From Ailurus styani (taxonomy: Eukaryota > Chordata > Mammalia > Carnivora > Ailuridae), in NCBI GenBank assembly GCA_002007465.1, contig LNAC01000003.1, forward strand, positions 11,953,142 through 12,017,141: a stretch of 64,000 nt of DNA, read 5' to 3'. A model generated the notes under the pieces. It was not told the origin of the DNA. It did no database searches and was given only the letters and a program-made list of their open reading frames with translations. How positions within the stretch are numbered: the stretch's first letter is position 1; the number at the start of each line of letters is the position of its first letter. Below, piece after piece: positions 12,193-24,239 of the stretch. Position numbers and translations under genes: made by a program.

Positions 12193-13929
12193 CTTTACGT
12201 TATAAATCTTCAATATGATAGAAAACTCAATCTATATCAAACAACTCATTGAACAGAACTTTTATACAGGAAACACTGATTGCTTTTTTTCATGTTACTG
12301 AAATCTACCATTTACACTGACTATTCATATAAGAAATTTTTTAATTAAATGTTATTCTCATCTGACATTTAAGATACATGAATGTACGTTAACTCTATTC
12401 AAGCAAGTATTTAAACCACTTAGTAAATTGAAGAGTCAGTGGGGCTTGGCCTAAAATATGGCTGCATTTTACGATTTTATATTTTTAATTGAAATTTTAT
12501 AAATGTATTACATTTTTCATTGTGCAATTTATCATTACTGTATTGGCAGATAGTGAGATAGTGAGTATTTTTAGTTAACGTCTATTCTACTCTATTACAA
12601 CTTCTATTACTGGAAATATGCTCTTCGTGTTTAGTGGAAATACCTAGATGAACTACTTTCTGGATCAATAATGATAAGAAAATCACATTTTTAGATGTTG
12701 AGACATCATTGGGGTGCTATCTTGCATATGAGAGTACAATTAACTATAAGATTCTTAGCTTTCATCATTTCCTTAAACATCAGGGACAGCTCTCCTCCTT
12801 TTTAAAATACTACCATTTTGATAAGGCACTGAGACACTTTGGTGAGTGAAACAGCTACAATACTCTGACTCATGAGTCAGGATTAGAGTGGACTTATATG
12901 TATAGTTGCAGAAGTGCATGCATTTATTTTTGATGAGAGCAACTAGTTTTTTCTCTTCTCTGTTACTTCATTGATTAATTGAGCAGATAATGAGTGTGAT
13001 ATGATAAATAATACCTTCTTCAATTAGCTGTAATTCTTGTGAAGTACAATATTCCAGTAAACTTTTTAAACTAAACTTGCTTCAGCTATTGTGACTGGAA
13101 ATTTTTCTAGAATGTAGACTCGTTGTGGATTAGACCCCTTTTAGAAGTGTGATTCCCGTCTATAACCCATCCCCATCCTTCCCCTAAGTGCCACTGAGAA
13201 CTGCATCCCTACCCCAGCAATATGGCCTTGGCTGTCTTGATTATACTAAATGACCCTGAGGACCAGAAATGGATGAGAAGTTGGAGAATTTTGCAGAAAA
13301 CCTCCAATATGCTTTGTGAAGAGCAAGAGAGAGAGCTGAATAGAAAATCATTGTACTATTGTGTACTCTGATGAGGAACTGGTTGACATTATTGACAATA
13401 CATTTTTAGTTGCTCCATTGTGATTCCCTCTCCCTACCCCCAACACTCACTATTTATCTGATCAGGGCAGGGACAAAGACAGATACCTGATTTGGGTGTT
13501 TCGTTTTTGTTTTTGTTTTGTTTCCTGGAATGTGAGATTCAAGAACACAGAATAAGAATGTTCAGACATATAGAAAAATACATGAAGATGGAAGATAATT
13601 AAGAGGAAAAGTAAATATAGGAAAAGAGTCAATGACTAGAAATGTCCAAAGAAATCGAAAAACAAGGGTCATAGGAGTGGTTGAGCATAATCGTTGGAAA
13701 TAAAGAAGCTTCTGCTGTAGAGTAAGAAGGGGGATTTTAACACTTCGAAGATACAGCAGTTTCATGGGATACAAGATTCAGGTTGTGATCCTCAGAGTCA
13801 ACAAATGATTAGAACAAAATAAAACTTGTTGTCAGTTAAACGGCTGTTAAGAAACTGGAATGTTGGATCGGTTATCCCCATGAACATGATGATCACCCAC
13901 AGATTCTTTTGATAACTAGTCACGTTATC
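12193..13929. other. Unassigned AT-rich sequence
   Basis: About 1.7 kb with no gene or transposon I can name, apart from the AP-1-type palindrome at 12866-12879 listed separately. The 70-codon minus open frame at 13562-13774 has no supporting features. Confidence 0.4.
12866..12879. promoter_or_regulatory. Two abutted AP-1-type sites forming a perfect palindrome
   Basis: TGACTCATGAGTCA is a 14-bp perfect palindrome made of TGACTCA (12866-12872) directly followed by TGAGTCA (12873-12879). Each half is the canonical bZIP (FOS/JUN) recognition element. Binding in a cell is an inference. Confidence 0.4.
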
Positions 13930-14592
13930 ACCTTAACAACTTACATCCTTTGCCTCTCCTGTCCCAGCATCACAGCTTTAGTTCAAGCCCTCATACTCAT
14001 TCACTTTAATCTGACACTTGACCCTTACTAGTATTCTGGACTTCTGACTTACTCACCTGCAATCTATCTTCTACACAGCTTTTCTGTGATCTTTCTAACA
14101 CCCAGTCATTTACTTCATTCCTAATTAAAAACCTACATTGTTTACCTACAGGAAAAAGTCCAAAACCATAACACAGCATAACACTGAAGACTCCAAACCA
14201 AATGTTTTCCTATCTAATAGGCTCTTCTTTCTTTCTCCCCTGTCTTCACTTTCCAATGCTCTCTCCAGCCGGATCACCTTTACTCTTCACTCCAAATGCT
14301 GGTAAACACCAGCACCACCACTACACACTTGCTGATAGGACCTTCTCTATCTGTGGAGTATTTCCTGTGAGCCCCCAGCCCTGCGTTTTTGCCAGGCAAT
14401 GAGCAGCACTCTCTTCTTTTGGTCTTCCATCACACTGAATATATATTTCTCCTGTGGTGCGGCATTGTACTGGTTTATTTATGTGTCTTTTCCAGCTAAA
14501 TGGCACCTTGAGGCTAGGAATTTGTATTATTCAACATTTGACTTAGAATATCCTAACACAATATGTATCAATGATAGTCATTCAATAAAGCT
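13930..14592 (+). mobile_element. L2 LINE 3' end
   Basis: Plus-strand L2: 'cctacattgtttacctacag', 'gaaaaagtccaaaaccataa', CT-rich middle, 'cctctccagccg'-type segment, 'ggcaccttgaggctaggaat', and the typical L2 terminus 'gatagtcattcaataaagct'. L2 ended activity before the placental radiation. Open frames at 14202-14402 and 14399-14608 are within it and are chance frames. Confidence 0.75.
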
Positions 14593-15740
14593 CCAAGGGA
14601 TTCTTTAAACTTTGAAATAGCAGGATGACTAAAGGAGTGTGTTCAGATAAACATAAATGTAAAGCCTGTGAAATTGGAAGAGGTGGTGGTTTTGAAAGGA
14701 ATGTGGAAATTAAGGGGTGGTACTGACTTGAGGGGGTAACACAATTGCTTTAGGGCATGTTGAGTTTGGGGAGAAAGAAACATTTTTTTAATGGAAAAGA
14801 GAGACTGATGGTATTGGACAGGAGAGTGCAAAGGTCTCTGGGGCAATTAGGAGGCCCAAGGAAAAAAGTATTAATAATAGAGAGTTGAGTGAGTACATTT
14901 TCCTTCAAGATACAGGTATACAACAAAAGGGGGAATATTATTTCTTCCTAAATTTTAAAATCTCCCACCTGATTATTGAAGTATGATTATTATGCATCTA
15001 AATCAAGATTTTTCCAGACATAAATTATATTTTTTCCAATAAAAAATGGTTTTGGCCAAAAACATGCTTCACTGGAAATTTGAGAACTATTACAGATTCC
15101 ACAAAATGGATAAAATGAATCCAATTATCTTTGATCACATGTTATATGTATTATGTCATTAAAGTCTATCTATAGCTCTAATACAGCACTGATCAATTCT
15201 TTTATGGGCTTTTGCTAAAGATGTTGTTACTAGAAATCTTGGTGATGCAGGAGAGCGAGGTTCTTGTCTCACAGAGTCAAAGAATGAATCTCGCAATGGG
15301 AAGTGATAAAAGCTATAGCTCAGTTATGATTAAATAGTCAACCCCCTAAATAAATAACTCCCCTAAAGGTTGCAAAAAATGCTGCAAATAACCTCTTTAT
15401 CATTCCAACTTGCTTTTCAAAGCTCATCTATTAACATCTCTAGAACAGTTTTCTGAGGAATGTATCAAATTTTATTAAGTGATCCTTCATTTTACATTCT
15501 ATCATTAGGAAATGCCATCCAAATAACCAAAAACATCCATGGCTTTGATACTTAACGTTCGCTGGCTATTAACCGAAAGTGGATTTTCTGTTTTTCCTCA
15601 ATTGAAAACCTCATTTTTATAAAATGACCCTGTCCTGTTACTGAGAAAATGATTTTGATTTGAAGTATTTTGTAAAGTGCTGACTGTTCTGTGCCCTAGT
15701 ATGGCCTGTTTTCACTTACATTACAAAGAGACAGAGAATG

Positions 15741-15743
<3 letters not shown>
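14593..15743. other. Unassigned sequence
   Basis: About 1.15 kb with no gene or repeat that I recognise. Confidence 0.4.
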
Positions 15744-15784
<41 letters not shown>

Positions 15785-15800
15785 AGGGAGAGAGAGAAAA
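15744..15800. repeat. (GA)n microsatellite
   Basis: Almost pure GA repeat, with a G8-type run near 15778-15784 and then GGGAG and GAGA. The serine/leucine-rich minus-strand open frames across it are artefacts. Confidence 0.95.
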
Positions 15801-16217
15801 TGAAGACCTTATACGAATTTTGAAAATACTTTGAATGATAAACCCAGTGACATTTCCTAGGGATAGAAGTATAATAAAATATAAGGTATGAATTTTTAAA
15901 ATACAGAAATAACAAATGACAGAATATGACTTATGCAATAAAATCACATCTAACTAAGACAAATAGAACATCAGTCTCTTTCTTGAAAGGTATGGAAGGA
16001 TACAAGGTTATATTATCACCACGCTAAATTTGATTAGCCAGTCTTGTTTCTGTCTGTGGTTTAGGGTTTCAGAATTAAAGTCTGACCACTTCAAAATCTT
16101 AACAGGAGACTAAGCTTCTGTTTTCACATGCAAGCCATCTTTTAAAAAACACACGTCTACACATTTCAGAATTATTTCATTATTCTTTCTAATAATTAAG
16201 CTTTCACATCAAGATCA

Positions 16218-16460
16218 GCAGCATGACATGGTGGAAGGAAGATCGCTTTCAGAGCACGAGCCCCTTGGCTCAGCACCTGCTTTTTGTCTATCTTCAGTAT
16301 GTCAGTCACTTTATTTGAAATACAATTGCTTTATCTGTAAGAAATATGACAGGGAATAAAAATAGTTCCTAGGTGGCAGAATTTTTTAAATGCATATGAT
16401 AATGTAATGAAATAGCTTTGGAAACTCTAAATTACCATACAGACATTAGTTATTATTGTC
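16218..16460 (+). repeat. MIR SINE remnant
   Basis: Plus-strand MIR: 'gcagcatgacatggtggaag' head, 'cttcagtatgtcagtcactt', 'aattgctttatctgtaagaa', 'aataaaaatagttcctaggt', and a 3' trace ending near 'attagttattattgtcat'. Confidence 0.6.
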
Positions 16461-16479
16461 ATCCCAGGAGTAATGATTG

Positions 16480-16650
16480 TACAGAAAAAAGAATAGAGTA
16501 TTTGAAGAAAGAAAATTGGGTTTGAGCTCTGACTTTGCTTTATGCTAGTTGTGGGCCTCTTGGCTTCAGAGTCCTATCAATGAGAATGATACTAGCACTT
16601 ACTTTGTAGGTTCCTGTAAAAATCAAATGAGATATTTACAGGACAGTCTC
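16480..16650 (+). repeat. MIR SINE remnant
   Basis: A second MIR in the same orientation: 'ttgggtttgagctctgactt', 'tatgctagttgtgggcctct', 'tcaatgagaatgatactagc', 'aggttcctgtaaaaatcaaa'. This follows the MIR core order. Confidence 0.6.
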
Positions 16651-16668
16651 TCCCCAAAGAACATTTTA

Positions 16669-16737
16669 GGAACCCTATGGCTAGGTAGGACTCAGTTTTA
16701 GAAACCCTACAGCTAGGAGGAACTCAGTTTGGAAACC
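16669..16737. repeat. Imperfect tandem duplication, period about 33 bp
   Basis: Two copies of a unit reading (A/G)AACCCTA(T/C)(G/A)GCTAGG...ACTCAGTTT lie end to end. Confidence 0.75.
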
Positions 16738-16973
16738 ACATATTGAAATAATCTATCAAAACTATAACCACTTTTTTAATTTGAAATTCTTTATGTTTTA
16801 ATCAAAGATGAGAATTTGGTGACCCACCAGCCACATAGCTGTACAGAGGAAAGAAAAAAAAAGAGAGAGAGAGAGATCTTTAAAGAGAAGTTTAAAAAGG
16901 TGCTCTGTGTACATTTAATGGATTAATCACTAAATCTCACCTTTGTTTCTCTCTCATTTCAATTTCTCTTATA

Positions 16974-17026
16974 TACACACACAGACACACACACACAGAC
17001 GTTCACACACACATACATACACATGC
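16974..17026. repeat. (CA)n-rich compound microsatellite
   Basis: CA units with CAGA and CATA interruptions. A shorter GA run lies at about 16861-16876. Confidence 0.9.
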
Positions 17027-17500
17027 ATATGTCTCACTTACTGTTCCTATATGCTGCTCAAAGCGGTCTGCTCTGTTAAGGCAAAAGGCATGAGGCAGCC
17101 TGATGCAGTTTCAACATAATACCCTTGAGATGTTTTATTTTCCTGGATCTTTCATAGGCAGTCATGGGGGGATTGCACACACTGGCCTTATGTGCAGAGA
17201 TGCTACGTGTTGCTTAAGGGCCTCCTTGTGCCCTAATGTGTATACCTATTGTCTCTATCACATTATACCTCTTAGCCTTGATGTAAGAGTCCTGCATCTC
17301 ATTACGTGACAGCATTAGATCTATGGTAGCTTGCAAGCTGGTCCTATTTGTCTCATGGTATGAATTTCAGTGGCATTCCTTACAGGAATAGGAGCTACAG
17401 AGTGTTCAAATACTACTTTGATATTTTCTGTTTTCTGTTTACTTTCCATATTCACATACATCCTCACCCCCTTGAAAATCCACTTTTCTGGTAGACACTT
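17027..17500. other. Unassigned sequence
   Basis: No recognised gene or repeat. The 68-codon open frame at 17103-17309 has no recognisable features. Confidence 0.4.
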
Positions 17501-17513
17501 TAAAATGAAGTTG

Positions 17514-17719
17514 GTGGGGCACCTGGGTGGCTCAGTGGGTTGAGCCTTTGCCTTCAGCTTGGGTCATGATCCCAGGGTCCTGGGATCAAGCCCCACGCCG
17601 GGCTCTTTGCTTGGCGGGAGCCTGCTTCCCCCACTCTCTCTGCCTGCCTCTCTGCCTACTTGTAATCTGATCTCTCTCTCTGTGTCAAATAAATAAATAA
17701 AAATCTATTAAAAAATAAA
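17514..17719 (+). mobile_element. Young to middle-aged carnivore tRNA-Lys SINE
   Basis: Plus-strand copy with several changes from the young consensus (GCACCTGGGTGGCTCAGTGG, GGTTGAGCCTTTGCCTTCAG). Target-site duplication TAAAATGAAGTTG / TAAAATGAAATTG at 17501-17513 and 17720-17732 with one mismatch. The divergence makes it older than its neighbours. Confidence 0.95.
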
Positions 17720-17732
17720 TAAAATGAAATTG

Positions 17733-19009
17733 TTATCTAACTCATGATTGAAAAAGTGCTTACAATAAAATACTAATAAACTAATATAATACTAATATAA
17801 TTATTTACAGCCATTCACATTATTATTATCCTTCCTATTATCACAAGTATTAATAAACTATGTTAGGACAAATATCAACATTGAATAAAGTATTAATTAA
17901 CATTACACATATCATTTCAAATCAGCAGCACAACTGAGTTTTCCTAATCCTCAAAAAAAATGCCTTCATCTTTCATGACTCTTTAACAGAAGTGGAAGAT
18001 CATCTGTCCTCCACTGTTGAAATACACACACACGTTGGTGGGAATACAACAGAGTGTGAATAACCACTCATCCCAGGGCTGAGGAGGCTGATCCCATTGC
18101 TCTGATGAGGAGTGCTAAGGGCTGCTCTGAGCTCAGCAAGCACACTGTCCAAGGGCCTGGACATGATCTGCTGACCGGACATCTCCTGAAGATATTTCAC
18201 TGAGGGGCCAAACCAGCATTTGCATTTTAAGAGAAAGCCAGATCCAAGCAAAGGCGAACTGTCTGAAATGAAGTCACCAAGACTAAAAGATGGAAATGAA
18301 TGGCAAACAAAGGAGCAGGGCAGTTAGGAGTTCATGTCTGGGGGAGAAATAGTTATAGCACGATTTTTCTGACTTAAGTGCATATGACTGAGATGGCTTT
18401 TTTACCTGCTTGGAGATTCATCATGAGACCTCCTGGGAGCACAGAAAAAAACTGGAAGCAGATAAATATAAAAAAAAAATAATAAGTGTCCAAAATCTAT
18501 TAAGCACAAGTGGAAATGTCAGAAAAAGTAAATTTAGAAGCCATTGCTCTAAGGGTAACCTCATTTCCCAGTATTGCCCTGACTTCTAGGCCCCACTGAA
18601 GACTTCCTAGTACTGTCTTCTCTTCTGACTTCCAGACCCTTGTCAAATGCACTGTCTTTATTATTTCCCACCAGCCTCCAGCACCACTACCAGAAACCAT
18701 GGGAACTTGAGTCCTAACTGTGTATGTTCAAGGAGTCCTGACACCCAACCAGACTGACGTGACTCCATGAAGACACATGGGCCAACGGAGCAATGACAAA
18801 ATAAACCACCAAACTGAGAAAAGGGAGTAGATCTCTGTTACTCTGATACAAGTATTAACTCCTCTATAAACATTTTATAAAGGCTTTCTATTTTTCAGTG
18901 TGCCTTTGGAAAAAGAAAAAAAAAAGACACTTTTCAGCTCTTGGGGAAAATGCCAAAAGTACAGACAGAAGTTAAAGAATAAATATTAAATAAAACGAAG
19001 GACAGGTTA
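17733..19009. other. Unassigned sequence upstream of the ERV relic
   Basis: About 1.3 kb. Open frames at 18000-18251 and 18500-18700 (minus) have no domain I recognise. Part of the right end could be the 5' LTR of the ERV relic at 19010, but I cannot define an LTR start. Confidence 0.35.
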
Positions 19010-21635
19010 GATTTTTAACATCTAGCCCATCACAGATGTTACTCCCAAAGGAACTCCCTGAGAAGCCACCTGCATCCCAATCTCAGTGTCTCAGCATCTG
19101 TTTCCTCGGGAACCTGACCTACAATAATGGGTCCCAAAAGCAGTACGAGGAAGCAGATACTGAAGAAGGGTCTTGGTGTCAGATCGTCCACATCCTGGAT
19201 GTTATGAGGACCTCTCCCCCCAGGTGGAGCACTGAGACTATCTGGCAGGTGACGCGAGTACAATAGTTAAAATTTGCACCAATGGTAAACTGGGAATTGA
19301 TACCAGTGAAAAGAAAGGGGCTGATGGCTGCAATGCCCCTGGTGTTTAAGAAGTGCTGGAAAGATTAGTAATTACAAGAACAATGGCCTGGGAGAACTAT
19401 TGCAGGGGGTAATCAATGCGCTGAGAAAAGACAATAAAAGACTGAGGGTGATAAATAAACCGATTAAGGTTTGTGCGTGAAAGCCAGGGGAAATTTCTGG
19501 CGGGATAGAAAGAGACTCTCATCTTACGCAGCCAGATGACTATTTTCCCTGGTTGGCACCAGAGAACACTGTTTATCGAAATAATAAGGAATGCTCGAGT
19601 GAGATGGGCACCAGTGTCACCTAGAAGTTCAGTTACAGTGCTCCACTAGAGGGCAAAACTACAGTAGGGGATGCTTTTACAAAACTAGGCTCAATTGGAT
19701 TGGTAAGTCCTCAGAATAATAGAGGCCAAATGATGAACCTCACTGCAGAAAGCAGGTGTGTGCGGTGTTCCTAATAAATGATAAGGTTGCAGTGGCCTCA
19801 TGGGGGCTTGACCCACAGATTGCTAGAGATGCTTAATAGGACTAAAGGAACCTAGGATGCCCGATAAATGTTTGCTCAATTTGTACAAACACAAGAATTC
19901 AAGTATAGGTCAGAAGGTTAAAGGAAGACATCTTGTTAAAAATTCATAATCCTTTCTCAATATCGAGATCTGAGCCGTTTTTACATTCACCCACTGAATG
20001 AAACAGGCTCCGTCCCTGGGAGGAAGGACCCTGTACCACCGCAGTGTATATGCGGTAATTATTTCCCCAGTGTTATTCCAAAGGGCAAGTAACCATACTG
20101 GGGAAAGGGATATACTAGTACATTTTAAAGACTGTTGGACATAAAATCTGAATCCTTGCAGGTGGGCTTTCCCCTCCAAAAACCCAGACCTTAAGCTGGT
20201 ATTTAATGTGCAGGATATTCAGGGGTACTTAAAGTCTAAAGCTATGGAAATGAGAAGGAAGAAGCAAGACGGTTAGAAGTAGAGTGTGAGGATGACCTCA
20301 TGACAGACTTGGTCAACGCTACAGGGAGTTCTGAAGTTAGAATATCCCTTCAGAGTTGTCCTAAATTTTGCTAATATGGTGGTGTCTTTAGACTTTTATA
20401 CTTAATCAATGAGTCACTAGAAGTGGGTCACTTTGAGTGGGGATGTAACTTTGGGCAAAGAGGCTTTCTGTAGCGAGGAGTATTCCTGAGGAGACACTCA
20501 GCAGTGGGGCCAACAAGCCACTTATTAAAGGGGATCTGCCTAAGAGGTCACAATGTCCATCACTGGAATTGACTATGATACATGTAACGATTTCTACAGT
20601 TCATCCCCAAAAGGTCCAGAGTCATCTACTCGTACATAACTTCGCACTGGGGGAAGGGACTACCTAGCTATTTTGAGGACAACTGGACACAGGTGTTCTC
20701 TGACACTGATATTCGGGGATGCGTAGGATCTGAAGCATCATCACCGGCCCCTTTCTTAGGAGCCTACACGATCTGGATAATAAACTAGTAAGTTCTGTAT
20801 CCAATTCACAGTGGCTCTACTAGTGGCTTCTACAGACCCAGTGCTCAGTTCCCCAGTTTCAAAATAAAAAATTGAGACAGTTATACACGGGAACTGATAG
20901 AGACCCCAACACTGGCCTCTGTAGTAAAAATCGCCATTGAGAAAAGCCATATGAAAGCCTCCATCACTGCCCACCCCACCTCTGACCACAGGGGTATATT
21001 AAAGACAAGTCTGTATTCTAGGGAAAATGATAGAGATTATTGTTATTTATTAAGATCTGAATAATGTAGACATGGTAATTCGCACTATATATGCACTTAA
21101 TCTACCAAATTGATTTTGTATAAAAACCAAACGGATCTAGTAAGAGGATAGCAAACTACCTTAAACTCAACGAAATAACAAATCCAACTGAAGTTAATGG
21201 CACTCAATGTAATACATTTGCTAAAGCAGATTAACAAGGTCTCCAGTATGTGGCCCTTGGTCTGGTACGTACATCCTCTTCTGTTCCTCTCAAGAAGCAA
21301 GATTAGAGATAGTATGAATTTGTCAAGGACAAACAAGAATACATATTTATCTTCTTTCACCATGGCTATGTTAATCCTGTCAACCTCTATTACAATATAG
21401 TTTGAACCACCTGGGTATTCAGAAAACTGTAATGGTCACATATTAAACATGAAATGTTGATGATACCATCAATCATCAAGCAGTGGCAAGTATATCTGTG
21501 ATCTTTGTAAGACACATGTACTTCGGAGAGTAGGAGATATACCCTAAAATAATTCGAGAGCCCACGAGATCACTGAAATTTAGAGGACCTCAATAGTCCG
21601 GGCATGCTGGCACATACATTCAAAGTAAAAGAAAT
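19010..21635 (+). mobile_element. Relic ERVL/MaLR-type endogenous retrovirus (LTR end, gag, pol remnants)
   Basis: A long, badly decayed plus-strand endogenous retrovirus. An LTR 3'-end-like segment ('ctgtttcctcgggaacctga', near 19100) precedes a leader. The gag-like part around 19390-19450 keeps a charged coiled-coil-type frame. The stretch around 20790-21000 matches the recalled region upstream of reverse transcriptase in ERVL-group elements. Around 21190-21480 the reverse transcriptase core is still traceable: a Tyr-Val-Asn-type segment near 21365 and, at 21459-21464, GATGAT encoding the Asp-Asp pair. Stops and frameshifts occur throughout. It is not coding and not infectious. No 3' LTR is visible; an old L1 follows directly. 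Group assignment is from memory; exact family unknown. Confidence 0.65.
19643..19656 (+). promoter_or_regulatory. CTCF-like core motif
   Basis: CCACTAGAGGGCAA fits the well-known CTCF core CCASYAGRKGGCR at all 13 defined positions. It lies in the ERV relic. Occupancy is not shown by sequence alone. Confidence 0.45.
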
Positions 21636-22745
21636 AAAATCAAGGAGAATAAAAAGACAAGCCATAGATTGGGAGAAATACTTGCTAAAGACATATCTGA
21701 CAAAGTTCTGTTAACCAAATATACCAAGAATACTTAAAACTCAACAAAAAGAAGAAAAAAAAAACAAGATTAAAAAATGGACCAAAGATCTTAAGATTTC
21801 ATACATACAAAAAAGTCATCAGGATGGCAAATAGCATATTAAAAGATACTCCATATCATATATCATCAGGGAAATGCATATTAAAACACCAATGAGCTGC
21901 CACTAAATACTATTAGAATGGCTAAAATCCAAAACACTGTCAACAGCAAATGCTGATGAGGATGTGGAGCAACAGAAACTCTCATTCATCGCCAATGGAA
22001 ATGCCAAATGGTACAGCCACTTTGGAAGACAGTTTGATGGCTTCTTTCAAAGTTAAACATACTCCTGTCATAGGATCCACAATTGCATTCCTCAGTAATT
22101 TCCAAAGCAGTTGGAAACTTATGTCTACCCCAAAACCTGCACACAGATGTTCCCAGCAGCTTTATTTGCAATTGCCAAAACTTGGAAGCAACCACGGTGT
22201 TCTTCAGTAGATGAATGGATAAATAAACTGTAGTAATCCAGACAGTGAAAGTGCAAAAAAGGAATGAACTCTCAAGCCATAAAAAGACATGAAAGAAACT
22301 TAATTGCATATTCCTGCGTGAAAGAGGCCAATCTGAAAAGGCTACACACTGTATGATTCCAACTATATGACATTCTAGAAAAGGCAAAATTACAGAAATG
22401 GTAAAAAGATTGGTGGTTCCTGGTTGGGGGCGGGGAGGAAGGGAGAGATAAATAAAACAGAGAGAATTTTTAAGGCAGTGAAACTGCTTTGTATGATACT
22501 ATAACAGTGGATGCATTTGTCCAAACCCAAAGAATGTACGGCACCAAGAGTGAATCCTAATGTAAACCATGGAGTCAATGTAGGTTTATCAATTGGAATG
22601 AATGTACCACTCTGGTGGGGGATATTGACAGTGGGGAGACTATTCATATGTGGAATATGCATGGAAAATCTCTGAACCTTCCCCTCAATTTTGCTGGGAA
22701 CCTAAAACTGCTATTAAAAAATACATTGTTCAAAAAAAGTTAAAA
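21636..22745 (+). mobile_element. Old L1 (L1M-type) 3' end
   Basis: Plus-strand L1: 'attgggagaaatacttgcta' and 'gggaaatgcatattaaaaca' from the ORF2 C-terminal part; then 'ctgatgaggatgtggagcaa', 'cacagatgttcccagcagct', 'gatgaatggataaataaact', 'actgtatgattccaactata', and the 3' UTR with 'gtggtt'-type and GGGGCGGGG segments. The frame is broken. The minus-strand 133-codon open frame at 21986-22387 is antisense to this L1 and not a gene. Confidence 0.85.
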
Positions 22746-23154
22746 GTAATATTTATCTAGACCTTGTCTTGTGCTAACCGCAGGCTATACCACCAGTCTG
22801 GGAACATCGGAGAATAAAGTTAAAGGCTTTTTCCCCACAAAATATTTTTTCTCAGGAATAAGAAAACTACCTTGCTCTCAAATCCTTTTCATATTAAAAA
22901 AAGCACCTATTTTAATGCAATAGCTTCAAGTGACCTAAATCAGTGTTTATTTGAGATGCTTTAGAAATCAACTCACAGGATAAATAAGGAGCTCCAGGCC
23001 TTAGTGCAGGTTTATTAATTTCTTCCTGTGTGTTCCAGTTCACAACTGGAAATGTTGGACCATATTATAAAGCTCAATTTCAAAAGTACCACTGTGAGGG
23101 TTATAATGAAAAGATCATAAATATATACCTACTGGATAAATACTACAAACAATT
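22746..23154. other. Unassigned sequence
   Basis: About 400 bp with no recognised feature. Confidence 0.4.
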
Positions 23155-23400
23155 GTCCTAATCCAAAGTTTCTCGGCTTTGGATCTACTGACATTTGAGG
23201 CCAGATACTTCACTGTGAGGGACTGCCCTGTGTATGGTAATATGTTTAGGAGTTTCCTGGGTTCCTTCCACCAGAAGCCAATAACACCCTGCCCTCAGTT
23301 GTGATCTGATGACCAAAAATGTCTCCAGATATTACCAAATGTTCCCTTGGTTGGGGACAAAATCCCACACACACTCCCTTGAGAACTACTGCCCTAAAGT
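23155..23400 (-). mobile_element. MER5A-like hAT DNA transposon relic
   Basis: Reverse-complement MER5A order: 'tctactgacatttgaggcca', 'ccaccagaagccaataacac', 'agttgtgatctgatgaccaa', 'aaatgtctccagatattacc' and 'cccttgagaactactg'. A short non-autonomous hAT-Charlie element, long inactive. Confidence 0.8.
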
Positions 23401-23464
23401 TACATGAATAAATTTTGTGACTTGAGTTAAAATTTGCAGTGACAGCATGAAGTATGATATACAA

Positions 23465-23790
23465 ATTCACATGTGGCCACAGGTAAGTCTAAATTCAGAT
23501 ATTCTACAAATGTAAATGTATGCTGGATTTCAGAGAATTAGTATGACTAAAAAAAGAATATTAAATTATATTTTTAACATTTAACATTTATAATGTTAAA
23601 CTTCGATTATAGTAGCATTTACATTGCTTATAAATGTTGATATTTTAATATTTTGGGTATATTAGCTTAAATAAAGTATATTATTAAAATCATTTTTACC
23701 TGTTTCTTTTTACTTTTTTAATATGTCCACCAGAAAATTTTAAATCACACATGTGGCTCACATTATATTTCTATTGGACATTTATTGCAT
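23465..23790 (+). mobile_element. Old hAT-like MITE (name not recalled with certainty)
   Basis: Matches a widespread mammalian element I know by sequence: 'cacatgtggccacaggtaag', 'gatattttaatattttgggt', 'cctgtttctttttacttttt', 'cacatgtggctcacattata', 'tttctattggacatt'. The terminus resembles ...ATTGGACAGCGCTG, a hAT-type end. Related copies appear at 48055-48276 and 54665-54775 in this window. Confidence 0.65.
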
Positions 23791-24239
23791 AAGATTTAGC
23801 TTGAGAACTATTAAATGGACCCCTGAGACTTACAAGAAGTCATTTAATTCCCTAGAGGACTTACAAATATCAATTGATTAAAACAAAATACTGCTTTCCA
23901 ATGAAATAGTCAACTTCACTATAATGCTTCCTTTTGAATCCAATTTCAAAGTGAAAATTAGTCACCCTTGCCCCATCAATCTTTACAATCAAATTAGAAC
24001 TAATATTCACAACTTCCTATTCAAATAATTATAATCATTTTTTTATGAGAGTCTGGAAAATAAAGAATGCCTTTGTAGGGAACACAAACCTATGTTGTAC
24101 AAAAAAAAAAATGAAAGTCATCGAAACCTCTTCTGAATCTATTACTTTAATTTCTGTGCTTGCTTTTAGAACACGAATTACAATCAAAAATATTTAAAGA
24201 ACGCTGGATCAACAGACACAGTATCTTCAATATTTGTTG
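23791..24239. other. Unassigned AT-rich sequence
   Basis: No gene or repeat recognised. Confidence 0.4.

Noticed and set aside
14202..14608. Two adjacent plus-strand open frames suggesting a small split gene
   Set aside because: They lie within the L2 3' end, which accounts for the sequence.
21986..22387. 133-codon minus-strand open frame
   Set aside because: It runs antisense through a plus-strand L1 3' end; such frames are common in L1 antisense strands.
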